Translations under genes and position numbers: made by a program
The notes under the pieces: model-generated
Database searches by the model: none
The model's input: the letters and a program-made list of their open reading frames with translations, nothing else
What the model was told of the DNA's origin: nothing
From: a virus
IMG/VR virus record: IMGVR_UViG_3300006030_000022
Coordinates: 1 to 29,423 of that record
Strand: one strand, 5' to 3'
DNA: 29,423 nt
Shown: one piece after another, positions 1 to 7,089 of the stretch
Numbering within the stretch: the stretch's first letter is position 1
Layout of the letters: the number at the start of each line of letters is the position of its first letter

Positions 1-90
1 CAACCGAGCAGATTGTCTACTTCCGCGAACCATCGTTCTTGGACGACTACGGACCCGGGACGGCACCGGCAGCAGTCGCATTGCAGCACG
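1..90. repeat. Terminal direct repeat, left copy (assembly closure)
   Basis: The first 90 bases are identical to bases 29334-29423. Because the repeat falls inside the portal gene and keeps its frame intact, it reads as the overlap of a circular assembly rather than as a physical terminal repeat. The real unit length is therefore 29,333 bp. Physical ends (cos, pac or direct terminal repeats) cannot be deduced from it. Confidence 0.95.
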
Positions 91-1616
91 CGCAGCTCAG
101 CCACTACGCCACGTCGTTTGCGTCGGCGTTCTTCCAAGGTGGCGCGCAGCCAGTCACCGTGATGAACTTGCCGGAATACACGGACGTTGCCGAGGTCGAG
201 CGATTCAGCGCCGACGTCAACAGCAAAGCCGGCGGCGGAATCATGAACGCGTTCAAGTTTCTGTTCTTGCGCTCGCCCGACCTGAAGGTCACGCAGCTGA
301 CGCCGCCGATTGACTCGTTGCAGATGCCCGAGCTGACCGAGCGCACGACGACAGCAGTGGCTGCCACGCTTGGAGTCCCGCGGACGATGTTGGAAGCGTC
401 GGCAGCGAACTACGCCACGGCAGACAGCGATCGACAGTCGTTCTGGCGCGAGACCATCGTCCCGCGTATCGCGCTCTATGATTCCGTCATCAACGCGCAG
501 CTGCTCGGCCCCATAAACTATCGGATTGAGTGGAAGCCCGAGACGATGGACGTCTTCCAGGTGGACGAAGCGGCGCGCGCGTCGTCGTTCCTCGCTTACA
601 CGCAAGGCGGCATCCCGCCACGGGCAGCGGCGCAGATTCTCGGCATTGACAACCTCGACGAATACTGGCCCGATCCCGCAGCGAGCGCCACGCCCGAACC
701 TGAACCGCAACCTGTCGGCACCTCGACCGAGACGCCGATCGAAATCACGGCGCAGCCTGCCGAGGTCGTGTTGCCCGATGCGAAGACGGCAGAGTGGGGA
801 CTTCTCGCAAAAAAAATTGAGCGCCGGATTAAGAGTGGACGCGACCCACGCTGCACTTTTGATTCGGCGCTGCTGACCGTGCATGACGTCGACGCCGTGA
901 TGGACCGCTGTTACAAGGGCATGAAGGTTGTGGACATTCCCGCAATCATCGAAGCCGTCAAAGCGCCGGTCGATGACATGACGCCGGACGAACTGCGCAT
1001 CTACAACCGCATCATCAAAGAGATGCGGAAGCGTGGCGAACGATGGGCGCGCGACATTATGAATGGCGACGTGCCCGAAACAGAACTCAAAGACGTCATC
1101 GCGCCGGTCTTGCAGTCCGAGCTTGGCACGACGATGGGCAAGCGGTTGGACGCGCTCGGCAACGAGTTCGCCATCCCGATGACCACGGACGATAGCAGCC
1201 GTTACATTCAGAACTGGTTAGGCACGCATGTGCCGATGACAACGAATGGCATCGACCAGACGACGGCGGACCGCATCGGGTCAATCATCGAGACGTTCCG
1301 CACGACGCCGGGCATGACCATTCAAGACGTGACGGCAGCCATCACGCCACTCGCCGACCCGAACCGCGCCAAGGCAATCGCCATCACGGAGACGACACGC
1401 GCAGCGGCACAGTCGGTCTCGTCGTACAAGGATTATCTCGGGCAGCGTGGCATCACCATGACGCGCGTGTGGAACACAGACGCCGACGAGCTGGTCTGCC
1501 CGATTTGCGTGCCGCTCAATGGCAAGACGGAAGACGAGTGGGCGGGAGAATTCCCGGATGGACCTCCGGGGCATGTGAACTGTCGTTGTGACACGTCGCT
1601 GCGGTTGGTGCGCTGA
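1..1616 (+). CDS. Portal protein fused to MuF-like minor head domain (3' part, continues from 28925)
   Basis: This is the C-terminal part of a 674-residue protein that starts at 28925 and crosses the circular junction; the frame stays open through the 90-bp overlap. The portal is the dodecameric ring at the capsid vertex through which DNA enters and leaves. The portion here holds the portal stem and clip region. At the far end (about residues 597-674) it has a MuF/SPP1-gp7-type minor head domain, seen as ITETTRA, then W-N-T-D-A-D, VCPIC, and a final GHVNCRC. In many phages portal and MuF are separate genes, so this is a fusion. A Pro/Glu/Thr-rich linker (nt about 680-770) separates the two halves. 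An apparent TTG start at 39 is only the truncated window edge. The stop overlaps the next ATG (TGATG). Confidence 0.92.
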   Translation, partial: TEQIVYFREPSFLDDYGPGTAPAAVALQHAQLSHYATSFASAFFQGGAQPVTVMNLPEYTDVAEVERFSADVNSKAGGGIMNAFKFLFLRSPDLKVTQLTPPIDSLQMPELTERTTTAVAATLGVPRTMLEASAANYATADSDRQSFWRETIVPRIALYDSVINAQLLGPINYRIEWKPETMDVFQVDEAARASSFLAYTQGGIPPRAAAQILGIDNLDEYWPDPAASATPEPEPQPVGTSTETPIEITAQPAEVVLPDAKTAEWGLLAKKIERRIKSGRDPRCTFDSALLTVHDVDAVMDRCYKGMKVVDIPAIIEAVKAPVDDMTPDELRIYNRIIKEMRKRGERWARDIMNGDVPETELKDVIAPVLQSELGTTMGKRLDALGNEFAIPMTTDDSSRYIQNWLGTHVPMTTNGIDQTTADRIGSIIETFRTTPGMTIQDVTAAITPLADPNRAKAIAITETTRAAAQSVSSYKDYLGQRGITMTRVWNTDADELVCPICVPLNGKTEDEWAGEFPDGPPGHVNCRCDTSLRLVR

Positions 1617-2077
1617 TGAAAGTCAATATCGACGTCGAAATCCTTGGCAGGATCGGGGAAGCGCAAATCGGCGAGGTCATCCGCGCGGTCACGCTTGGCT
1701 ACGCGGCACTCACGCAGGCACGACTTAACGAGGACAAGCCACCACCACCGTCGCCCGGGTCGATGAAGTTTAAGTCCGAACGACAGCGGCGTTTTGTGAT
1801 GGCGGCAATCAAGCGCGGAGACATCACTGTTCCGTACGTGCGCGGTCGTGGTGGCAGCCTCAATGGCAGCGAGACACTGAACCGCAGTTATCGTGTCGAC
1901 CTCTTCGGTGACGAAGCCGTGCTCGTGTCGGGCGCGTCGTACGCAAAGTACGTCGTCGGCGACCAGCAGGCAGAGATTCATCAAGGACGATGGAACACCG
2001 CGCAGAATGCAGTCGAGCAGGTTCATTTATCGGGCGACCTCGACGCGCTTGTGCAGCAGGCTATGGAGGGCTTTTGA
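1616..2077 (+). CDS. Small head-region protein of unknown function
   Basis: A 153-residue protein whose ATG overlaps the portal stop and whose stop overlaps the next ATG, so it is translationally coupled on both sides. The middle (KFKSERQRRFVMAAIKRGDI) resembles short structural or morphogenesis proteins found after portal/MuF genes in siphoviruses, with a basic stretch followed by a compact beta-rich segment (YRVDLFGDEAVLVSGASYAKYVVG). No catalytic motif is visible. Its position between portal and capsid suggests a minor head or head-completion role, but this rests on context only. Confidence 0.7.
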   Translation: MKVNIDVEILGRIGEAQIGEVIRAVTLGYAALTQARLNEDKPPPPSPGSMKFKSERQRRFVMAAIKRGDITVPYVRGRGGSLNGSETLNRSYRVDLFGDEAVLVSGASYAKYVVGDQQAEIHQGRWNTAQNAVEQVHLSGDLDALVQQAMEGF

Positions 2078-3216
2078 TGGCCGACACATTCACGCCACCG
2101 GCTGACGTCGCAGCCAACGCGCGGCAGGCACTCGAGGTCAGGCAATCGAAGCCAGAATCGCAACGAGGGATGACCGCGGTCGGCTTGGCACGTGCTAATC
2201 AGCTAGCCAACCGCGACCCGGTCAGTCTCGAGACGGTCCGCCGGATGGTTGCCTACTTCGAGCGTCATGAGGTGGATAAGCAGGGCGCGACGTGGGACGA
2301 CCAAGGTCCCGGGTGGCAAGCGTGGCAGGGCTGGGGTGGTGACGAGGGGCGCGCGTGGGCGCGTCGCATTATGGAGGACAACATGGAAACGAAGGCATCA
2401 CGCCGGCACAGCGAGTCAGACATGGAGGCGCTTCGCACGGCAGCGCATCACACGAAACAGACGATGAAGGCGCTGCGCACCGTCGGCTACGACGGCATGC
2501 GACCGAAGAGTGTGAAAGCACTCGACGAGTCCGCCACGCTCAACGAGCGGCAGGTCGCGCTTTACGACATGTACGAGAGCATCGTCGAGGAATACGGCGT
2601 GTTCGATCGCGGCATCGGCGCGAATGGTGCGCATTACGCAGAAGCTACACAAAACCCATTCAAAGACGAAGGCATGGTCTGCAAGAACTGCGTATTCTTT
2701 CTCGCCAATCGCTGCGAAATCATCGACGGCGACATCGAAGAAGAAGCCATCTGTAAATTCTGGATTATCCCGGAGTCGCTGCTCGGCATCGAATCGGAAC
2801 CGATGGACGAAGCGCCAGCCGAGCCGATGGCAGAAGCTGAGCCGATGGACGAAGAGATGATGACCGCGGACAAAGCCATCGAAGACCGCGAGTCCACGCC
2901 GGCAGAACGTGCCGACATGCCAGCGGGTGACTTCGTCATCCCCGAGACGCGGAACTTCCCCGTGGTCACGCCGGGCGACATCCCCGCTGCGGTCTCGTCG
3001 TGGGGTCGCTACCGTGGCGACGTCACCTTCGAGGAATTTAAGCAGCGGCTCATCGCGATCGCGCAGCGCAAGGGCGAAGAGTTCGTTGCACGGCTTCCGC
3101 AAGAGTGGAAAGACGAGATGGACGCTGAAAAATCCGCAGCCCTTGACAGCACCCCGACAATGGAAACAGCAGAAGCCGCGAAGCGCTTCGCACGTCGATT
3201 GATGGGGCGCGAATGA
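2077..3216 (+). CDS. Putative structural or scaffold-like head protein with Cys cluster
   Basis: A 379-residue protein. The ATG at 2077 overlaps the upstream stop (TGATG), so I prefer it to an in-frame ATG at 1990 that would run through the previous gene. Residues 31-100 carry a recognisable phage domain (GLARANQLANR, then a Trp/Gly-rich stretch ending WGGDEGRAWARRI) seen in structural-region proteins of many siphoviruses. Around residues 202-229 there are four cysteines (CKNCVFF, NRC, ICKFW) that could bind a metal. The central part is acidic with repeated PMDE/PMAE motifs, like an intrinsically disordered scaffold segment. The end overlaps the protease-capsid start by 4 bp (ATGA). The exact function is not known to me. 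Confidence 0.75.
   Translation: MADTFTPPADVAANARQALEVRQSKPESQRGMTAVGLARANQLANRDPVSLETVRRMVAYFERHEVDKQGATWDDQGPGWQAWQGWGGDEGRAWARRIMEDNMETKASRRHSESDMEALRTAAHHTKQTMKALRTVGYDGMRPKSVKALDESATLNERQVALYDMYESIVEEYGVFDRGIGANGAHYAEATQNPFKDEGMVCKNCVFFLANRCEIIDGDIEEEAICKFWIIPESLLGIESEPMDEAPAEPMAEAEPMDEEMMTADKAIEDRESTPAERADMPAGDFVIPETRNFPVVTPGDIPAAVSSWGRYRGDVTFEEFKQRLIAIAQRKGEEFVARLPQEWKDEMDAEKSAALDSTPTMETAEAAKRFARRLMGRE
3139..3162. repeat. 24-bp exact repeat, copy 1 (inside coding sequence)
   Basis: These 24 bases are identical to 26120-26143. The core CCTTGACAGCACCCCG also appears with one change (CCTTGACAGCTCCCCG) at 4833-4848. This copy lies in frame inside the preceding head gene, about 50 bp before the capsid gene start. 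It contains TTGACA, but no -10 box follows at a usable distance. Confidence 0.8.
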
Positions 3217-4808
3217 AGTCAACACCACACGCAATCAAGGCAACCGCACCCTACACCCTCGCCGGTCGTGGCGTGGTGTTCGGTGGCGAAGACCTGACCG
3301 GTGACCGCTTCAGCAAAGACACCGACTTTGGCGCCACGCGTTCCTTCGTCGGCATGCCGGTCTACTACGACCACGCACTCGGCGGCATCAAGTCCGCCAT
3401 CGGCACGGTCAAAGCGTGGACGCCGACGGACGAAGGCATCGACGTCGAAATTGAGCTAGACCGCCGTCACAAGTACGTTGCTGACGTGATGAAGCTCGCC
3501 GAGAAGGGCGCACTCGGTCTTTCGACCGGTGCCGCGTCGCATCTGGTCGAGCGCATCGGCGGCGACATTAAGCGCTGGATTGTCGCAGAGATCTCTCTGA
3601 CGCCAACGCCGGCAGAGCCCCGCACCACAACCGAAGTCAAGACCACAGGGAATCCCGTGCGCACTGCGGCGGACGTCACCGGTCACGACGATACAAACCG
3701 CAGTACAAGCACAGAGGACACCATGAGCGACATCAAAGAAGCAGTGAAGGCTGCCATCAACGAACTGGCCGGCGAACCCGTAGCAGGCGGCACCTTCCAG
3801 CCGACCGGCACCGTTAAGGTACTCCCGGCAGGCGTCGAGAGCGAAAGCCCCTACGCGTCCAACGAGTACCACCAGGCCTACAAGAGCTTCATGCGCGGCA
3901 GCAACGACTCGTCCGTGATGAACACGCTGACCAACGCCAAGAGCGCAGCAGCCGGGTTCTACAAGACGATGACCGAAGCCACCAACAACGACGGCGGCTT
4001 CACCGTCCCGACGACCATCAACCGCGAGATTGTCGCCAAGCGCGATGAGCTCTCGTTCCTCGGTCAGGTCGGCTTCACCCGCGTGACCACGGAATCGTGG
4101 AAGCACATCATGCCGGCGCAGTCCGTCAAGGCAACCCCGGGTATCGTCAGCGAAGGCACGACCGCAACAGCCAGCGAGCCGAATCTCGCCAACTCGAAGA
4201 CTATCCAGCTCTACAAGGACACGCTCGAATTCGCGCTGTCCGACGAATTGCTGGCCGACACCTCGAGCAACCTCGAGCAGTTCATTCAGGGCGAAATCGC
4301 TCGCGCGATGGCAGTCAGCGCCAACAACTACATCGTCAACGGCAGCGGTTCGGGTCAGCCGTACGGATTGCTCACCCGCGTCACGAACACCACGGCTTTC
4401 AGCGCCACGGCCATCACCAATGCGCAGATTGTCGGCTTGAGCACCGATGTCGCCGGCGAATACCTGACCAACGGTCAGACCGGTTTCATCATGCAGAACA
4501 GCACGTGGGGCGCGCTGAAGGTTCTGGACCTGACCAACTACAACCGCATCACCGAGACCGTCAACGGGCAGCGCTTGGTCGAAGGTTGGCCGGTCATGTT
4601 GTCGGCACAGATTCCTGCGATCGGGACCGGCAACAAGTCCATCATCTTCGGTAACTTCAGCTACTACGCATTCGTGGAGCGCACCTCGGGCGTTCAAATC
4701 GAGCGCTGGCGCGACATTCGCAAGGGTCTCACCTACGTGGTCGCTTCGTGGCGCTACGGTGGCGACGTGACCCAAATCGAAGCCTTCGCACTCGGCGTCC
4801 ACGCTTAG
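3213..4808 (+). CDS. HK97-type prohead protease fused to major capsid protein
   Basis: A 531-residue fusion. Residues 1-140 are a U35/HK97-family prohead protease: His54 in YYDHALGG, Ser104 in LGLSTGA and Glu127 in VAEISLTPTP are the expected catalytic positions. Residues about 170-250 are a Lys/Ala-rich and linker region comparable to the HK97 delta (scaffold) domain. Residues about 250-531 are an HK97-fold capsid protein (GGFTVPTTI, then the long E-loop region, then FALSDELLADTSSNLEQFI and NGSGSGQPYGLL). In HK97 the protease and capsid are separate; here they form one frame, so the protease must cleave itself off or the capsid must also be made from an internal start. A good internal start exists at 3723 with AGAGGA before it, giving a 361-residue scaffold-capsid protein. 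Confidence 0.95.
   Translation: MKSTPHAIKATAPYTLAGRGVVFGGEDLTGDRFSKDTDFGATRSFVGMPVYYDHALGGIKSAIGTVKAWTPTDEGIDVEIELDRRHKYVADVMKLAEKGALGLSTGAASHLVERIGGDIKRWIVAEISLTPTPAEPRTTTEVKTTGNPVRTAADVTGHDDTNRSTSTEDTMSDIKEAVKAAINELAGEPVAGGTFQPTGTVKVLPAGVESESPYASNEYHQAYKSFMRGSNDSSVMNTLTNAKSAAAGFYKTMTEATNNDGGFTVPTTINREIVAKRDELSFLGQVGFTRVTTESWKHIMPAQSVKATPGIVSEGTTATASEPNLANSKTIQLYKDTLEFALSDELLADTSSNLEQFIQGEIARAMAVSANNYIVNGSGSGQPYGLLTRVTNTTAFSATAITNAQIVGLSTDVAGEYLTNGQTGFIMQNSTWGALKVLDLTNYNRITETVNGQRLVEGWPVMLSAQIPAIGTGNKSIIFGNFSYYAFVERTSGVQIERWRDIRKGLTYVVASWRYGGDVTQIEAFALGVHA
3713..3725 (+). promoter_or_regulatory. Possible internal ribosome binding site and start for the capsid part
   Basis: AGAGGA at 3713-3718 is followed four bases later by an in-frame ATG (3723) exactly at the boundary between the protease tail and the scaffold-like segment (MSDIKEAVKAAI). 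Translation from here would supply excess capsid protein over protease. The spacing is short but the same four-base gap is seen before 26159. Confidence 0.5.
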
Positions 4809-4814
4809 TCGTCA

Positions 4815-4847
4815 GGGGAGCTGTCACGTAATCCTTGACAGCTCCCC
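4815..4847. terminator. Strong hairpin after the capsid gene
   Basis: GGGGAGCTGTCA (4815-4826) pairs perfectly with TGACAGCTCCCC (4836-4847) around a 9-base loop. No T-tract follows, so it is not a standard intrinsic terminator. It could act as a partial terminator, an RNase barrier that stabilises capsid mRNA, or a protein site. Its right arm contains the motif CCTTGACAGCTCCCCG that recurs elsewhere in the genome. Confidence 0.7.
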
Positions 4848-4848
4848 G
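4833..4848. repeat. One-mismatch copy of the CCTTGACAGC motif
   Basis: The 16 bases differ by a single base from the core of the 24-bp repeat at 3139 and 26120. They form the right arm of the post-capsid hairpin and lie 17-32 bp upstream of the next start codon. Confidence 0.65.
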
Positions 4849-4864
4849 TTACGGAGTCCACACC

Positions 4865-5062
4865 ATGAAAGTCCAAATGCTACATAGCATGGCGTACCGC
4901 GTGCCGGGCACCAAAATCACCGAGGCGTATCACCCGGGTGACGTGGTCGACCTGAGCGAATCGGAAGCGCAGCAGCTCATTAACGAAGGCTCGGCGGTCC
5001 CACTGACTGACGAACCAGCCCCGGCACCTGAAGCCAAACCCAAGCGTCCGAAGGTGGTCTAA
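4865..5062 (+). CDS. Small head-tail region protein
   Basis: A 65-residue protein starting at the ATG at 4865, preceded by GGAG at 4853-4856; an upstream TTG in the hairpin has no ribosome site. The sequence has a compact domain (HPGDVVDLSESEAQQLINEG) followed by a Pro/Ala/Lys-rich tail. Short proteins with this GDVVDL..EAQ.LI..G pattern commonly sit between capsid and connector genes in siphoviruses. Its stop overlaps the next ATG (TAATG). Function is unknown; a role in head completion is inferred from position. Confidence 0.75.
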   Translation: MKVQMLHSMAYRVPGTKITEAYHPGDVVDLSESEAQQLINEGSAVPLTDEPAPAPEAKPKRPKVV

Positions 5063-5652
5063 TGGCGTACGCAACCGCAGCCGATTTGCGCGCATGGCTG
5101 AAAATCTCTTCAACCGCAGACGACACGCAGCTCGGGAATGCGGTCACGCGTGCGCAGCAGTACATCGAGACGCAGACGGGCCGCGTGTTTGAAGCGGCAG
5201 CCGACACCACGCGCAAGTTCACCCCGCTCCACGTCTCGCAAGGCGGCAACCTGCTCGACCCGGACACGTTGCAATTCGACCAAGACCTCGCGGTTCTCAC
5301 GTCGATTACCAACGGAGACGGCGCTGCCATTCTTACGACGGACGTGATGTTGTTGCCTGCCAATCGGAAACCCGCCTACGCAGTGCGCATCATCTCGGGC
5401 ACGTCGGTTTGGAAGTACGACCCGATCCCGTGGAACGCGGTAAGCATCGTTGGACGTTGGGCGTATTCAACGACGCCACCGGCTGACATCGTCGAAGCCA
5501 CGCTCGAGCTGGCAGGGCACCTCTACCGCAACCGCGACCAGTCGTCCTACAGCAACGCGGCAGTCATGTCCGCGGACGGCGTGCCGATTATGCCGCCGGG
5601 CATGCCATCAATCGTCAATCGCTGCATCAAACAGTATCGGCGGCACTCATGA
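5062..5652 (+). CDS. Head-tail connector protein (gp6-like)
   Basis: A 196-residue protein with the typical start of phage gp6-like head-tail adaptors (YATAADLRAWLKI, then DDTQLGNAVTRAQQYIETQTGRVF), a helical N-terminus that docks under the portal. The central part is beta-rich and the C-terminal part (IVEATLELAGHLYRNRDQ) is again helical, as in the family. Length is within the usual range. The start overlaps the preceding stop and the end overlaps the next gene by 4 bp, so it is part of one coupled head operon. Confidence 0.85.
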   Translation: MAYATAADLRAWLKISSTADDTQLGNAVTRAQQYIETQTGRVFEAAADTTRKFTPLHVSQGGNLLDPDTLQFDQDLAVLTSITNGDGAAILTTDVMLLPANRKPAYAVRIISGTSVWKYDPIPWNAVSIVGRWAYSTTPPADIVEATLELAGHLYRNRDQSSYSNAAVMSADGVPIMPPGMPSIVNRCIKQYRRHS

Positions 5653-6092
5653 GTCAGCTCACCAACATCGTGGACGCGATTGTCGGGATGAGCGTCGCAC
5701 CGGTCACGCTTGTGCTGCGTGGGTCCACGTTGAAAAACGCGGTCAACATCGCCGACGCGCCGGTGCGCATCGTGTCGGCGGTCGGTATGCAATCGACCCG
5801 CGTCAAGACAGCGACCCTCGGTGGTTCTGGTCACGTGATGACGGCAGAGTGGGCAATCAGTGACGTGGCGCTGATTCGCACCGCGGGCACTGGCTTGGGA
5901 TTGTCGGACGTTGTCAGCGATATGGAATCCTACCTCGCAGCCTACCACGACGCGGCGCGCACGTTGGTCGCACCGGCGTGGGCGGTCATCGACATTCGCT
6001 GTCGTGCCCAAATATTGGAATGGCCGCAAGCGTCAGGGCGATTCTATGACGCGGTCATTGCCACGGTATCCGTTCGCGAAATCAACCAATAG
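5649..6092 (+). CDS. Probable tail-completion or head-tail joining protein
   Basis: A 147-residue protein located exactly where siphoviruses carry the stopper or tail-terminator gene, between the gp6-like connector and the major tail protein. The sequence alternates beta-like segments (VTLVLRGSTLKNAV, MTAEWAISDVALIRT) with a helix (LSDVVSDMESYLAAYHDAA), consistent with the alpha/beta fold of tail-terminator proteins, but I recognise no diagnostic motif. It overlaps its neighbour upstream by ATGA. The assignment is mostly positional. Confidence 0.7.
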   Translation: MSQLTNIVDAIVGMSVAPVTLVLRGSTLKNAVNIADAPVRIVSAVGMQSTRVKTATLGGSGHVMTAEWAISDVALIRTAGTGLGLSDVVSDMESYLAAYHDAARTLVAPAWAVIDIRCRAQILEWPQASGRFYDAVIATVSVREINQ

Positions 6093-6101
6093 GAGCAATC
6101 A

Positions 6102-6557
6102 ATGGCACAGACAACCGCATCAATCAACGGCGCAGCGGCTACCGTGTCCCTCAAGGTGGGCGCGGGGTCCTACGTCGACATCAGCGGCAGCACGCAGAGC
6201 GTGGATGCTGCAACCGCCACGGTCATGAACAGCGAGGCGTACACCCTCGACGGTTCGGGCTCGATCGTGTACGTCGGCAAGTTTGAACCGGTCGAAGTGA
6301 CGGTCAACATCCTCTACACGGAGACTGCCGCGACCGAAGGTTTCATCCTGGTGCAGGACGCGTTTAAGAACAAGACTGCCGTGCAGCTGAAGTGGGTACC
6401 GCGTGGTGCCGCGTCCGGTGCCAACACTATCGAGACGATGGCCACGGGTTACATCACCTCGATGGACTTCCCCGCGGTGGACGCATCCTCAGCCGATGCG
6501 CTGATGGTCAGCTTCGTCGTGAAGTGTCCGGGTATCACCTACACGGAAGTCGCATAG
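6102..6557 (+). CDS. Major tail (tube) protein
   Basis: A 151-residue protein with AGGAG six bases before its ATG. The composition is rich in Ala, Thr, Ser and Val with few charges, and predicted as nearly all beta (SYVDISGSTQSVDAATA, GKFEPVEVTVNILYTE, MVSFVVKCPGITYTEV), as in siphoviral tube proteins of similar length. It is followed directly by a terminator-like structure and then by the tail chaperone genes and tape measure, the standard order. It would polymerise as stacked hexamers around the tape measure. Confidence 0.85.
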   Translation: MAQTTASINGAAATVSLKVGAGSYVDISGSTQSVDAATATVMNSEAYTLDGSGSIVYVGKFEPVEVTVNILYTETAATEGFILVQDAFKNKTAVQLKWVPRGAASGANTIETMATGYITSMDFPAVDASSADALMVSFVVKCPGITYTEVA

Positions 6558-6565
6558 TTCGGGCG

Positions 6566-6615
6566 TGCGGTCATGGTGGGGCGTGACCGCAAGCCAATCA
6601 ACAGCCCCACTTTTT
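6566..6615 (+). terminator. Terminator with an overlapping alternative hairpin after the tail tube gene
   Basis: GTGGGGC (6576-6582) pairs with GCCCCAC (6604-6610), followed by TTTTT (6611-6615), the form of an intrinsic terminator with a long loop. A second hairpin, TGCGGTCA (6566-6573) with TGACCGCA (6584-6591), has the GTGGGGC stretch inside its loop. The two can form an H-type pseudoknot or compete, so read-through could be tuned. It would lower transcription after the abundant tube protein. Confidence 0.6.
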
Positions 6616-6691
6616 CCCTACTTCGCACTGTGATGCAGGGAAATGCAGTTTCTGAGAGATCCCGCAGCACATTTTTAGGAGCATGCCCCAC

Positions 6692-6898
6692 ATGCAGTAC
6701 ACCATCGACGCAGACATGATTACTATCCGCGACCTCATCGCACTGCAGGACGTCGGCAACGACAGCGCCAAGCAAATCGCCATCCTTCGGAAGGCAGTCA
6801 TCGTTGAGGGCGGCGAGTTTGAAGACATCCCAGCACGGCACTTCCGGAAGATTATCCAGACCATCCTCGCCGAGCTGGACCCGAACGTGGGAAACTAA
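6692..6898 (+). CDS. Tail assembly chaperone (G-like, unshifted product)
   Basis: A 68-residue protein. AGGAG at 6677-6681 lies ten bases before the ATG at 6692; an earlier ATG at 6683 is too close to that site. The gene sits between the major tail protein and the tape measure, the fixed place for the G/GT chaperone pair that coats the tape measure while the tail tube assembles. The chain is short, helical and ends DPNVGN at a slippery site. Most ribosomes would stop at the TAA at 6896-6898, giving this shorter product. Confidence 0.85.
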   Translation: MQYTIDADMITIRDLIALQDVGNDSAKQIAILRKAVIVEGGEFEDIPARHFRKIIQTILAELDPNVGN

Positions 6899-7089
6899 AG
6901 CGCCGGCTGCTTGCTCACCTGTGGACGCAAGCAGAAGCGCCGGCGGAATACATACGGCTGATTATGTGTCGCGATGTCTACCATTGCACGCCGACGGAAT
7001 TGGATAAGGTCCCATGGCGGATTATCCGCGAGGACCTTGAGATGATTTCGATTGAGCGCTCGGTAGAGAAGCGACGGAGTAAGAAGTAA
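6692..7089 (+). CDS. Tail assembly chaperone, frameshift product (GT-like)
   Basis: A -1 shift at GGGAAAC (6889-6895) lets ribosomes bypass the TAA and continue in a frame that has no start codon of its own and ends with TAA at 7087-7089, which overlaps the tape-measure ATG. The fused protein is 132 residues (join of 6692-6895 and 6895-7089). The added part reads LKRRLLAHLW, then CRDVYHCTPTELDKVPWRII and IERSVEKRR, which looks like genuine protein and resembles the T domain that contacts the tape measure. Frameshifting at this locus is a known conserved feature of long-tailed phages. No ordinary gene caller would report the second part because it lacks a start. Confidence 0.88.
6889..6945 (+). 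promoter_or_regulatory. Programmed -1 frameshift signal
   Basis: The heptamer G GGA AAC at 6889-6895 fits X XXY YYZ in the zero frame and is followed at once by the TAA stop. Five bases later a strong stem begins: 6901-6914 pairs with 6927-6933 and 6939-6945 (7 + 7 bp with a 5-base bulge) around a 12-base loop. Slippery site, spacer and stem all match the textbook arrangement. Confidence 0.88.

Noticed and set aside
39-41. TTG at 39 as the start of the portal protein
   Set aside because: The frame is open through position 3 and continues from 28925 over the circular junction, where a proper ATG exists.
1-90. The 90-bp end repeat as a physical terminal redundancy
   Set aside because: It lies in the middle of the portal gene and is of the size typical for an assembly overlap; nothing else supports physical ends there.
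1990-2076. ATG at 1990 as start of the 2077 gene
   Set aside because: It lies inside the previous gene with no ribosome site; 2077 has the usual TGATG overlap.
3142-3165. TTGACA in the 24-bp repeat (3143, also 26124) as a housekeeping promoter
   Set aside because: No TATAAT-like hexamer occurs at 16-18 bases from either copy.
3456-4802. Long reverse-strand open frame (448 codons) opposite the capsid gene
   Set aside because: It is an exact antisense shadow of a GC-rich gene with clear capsid and protease motifs; its own translation shows no known domain.
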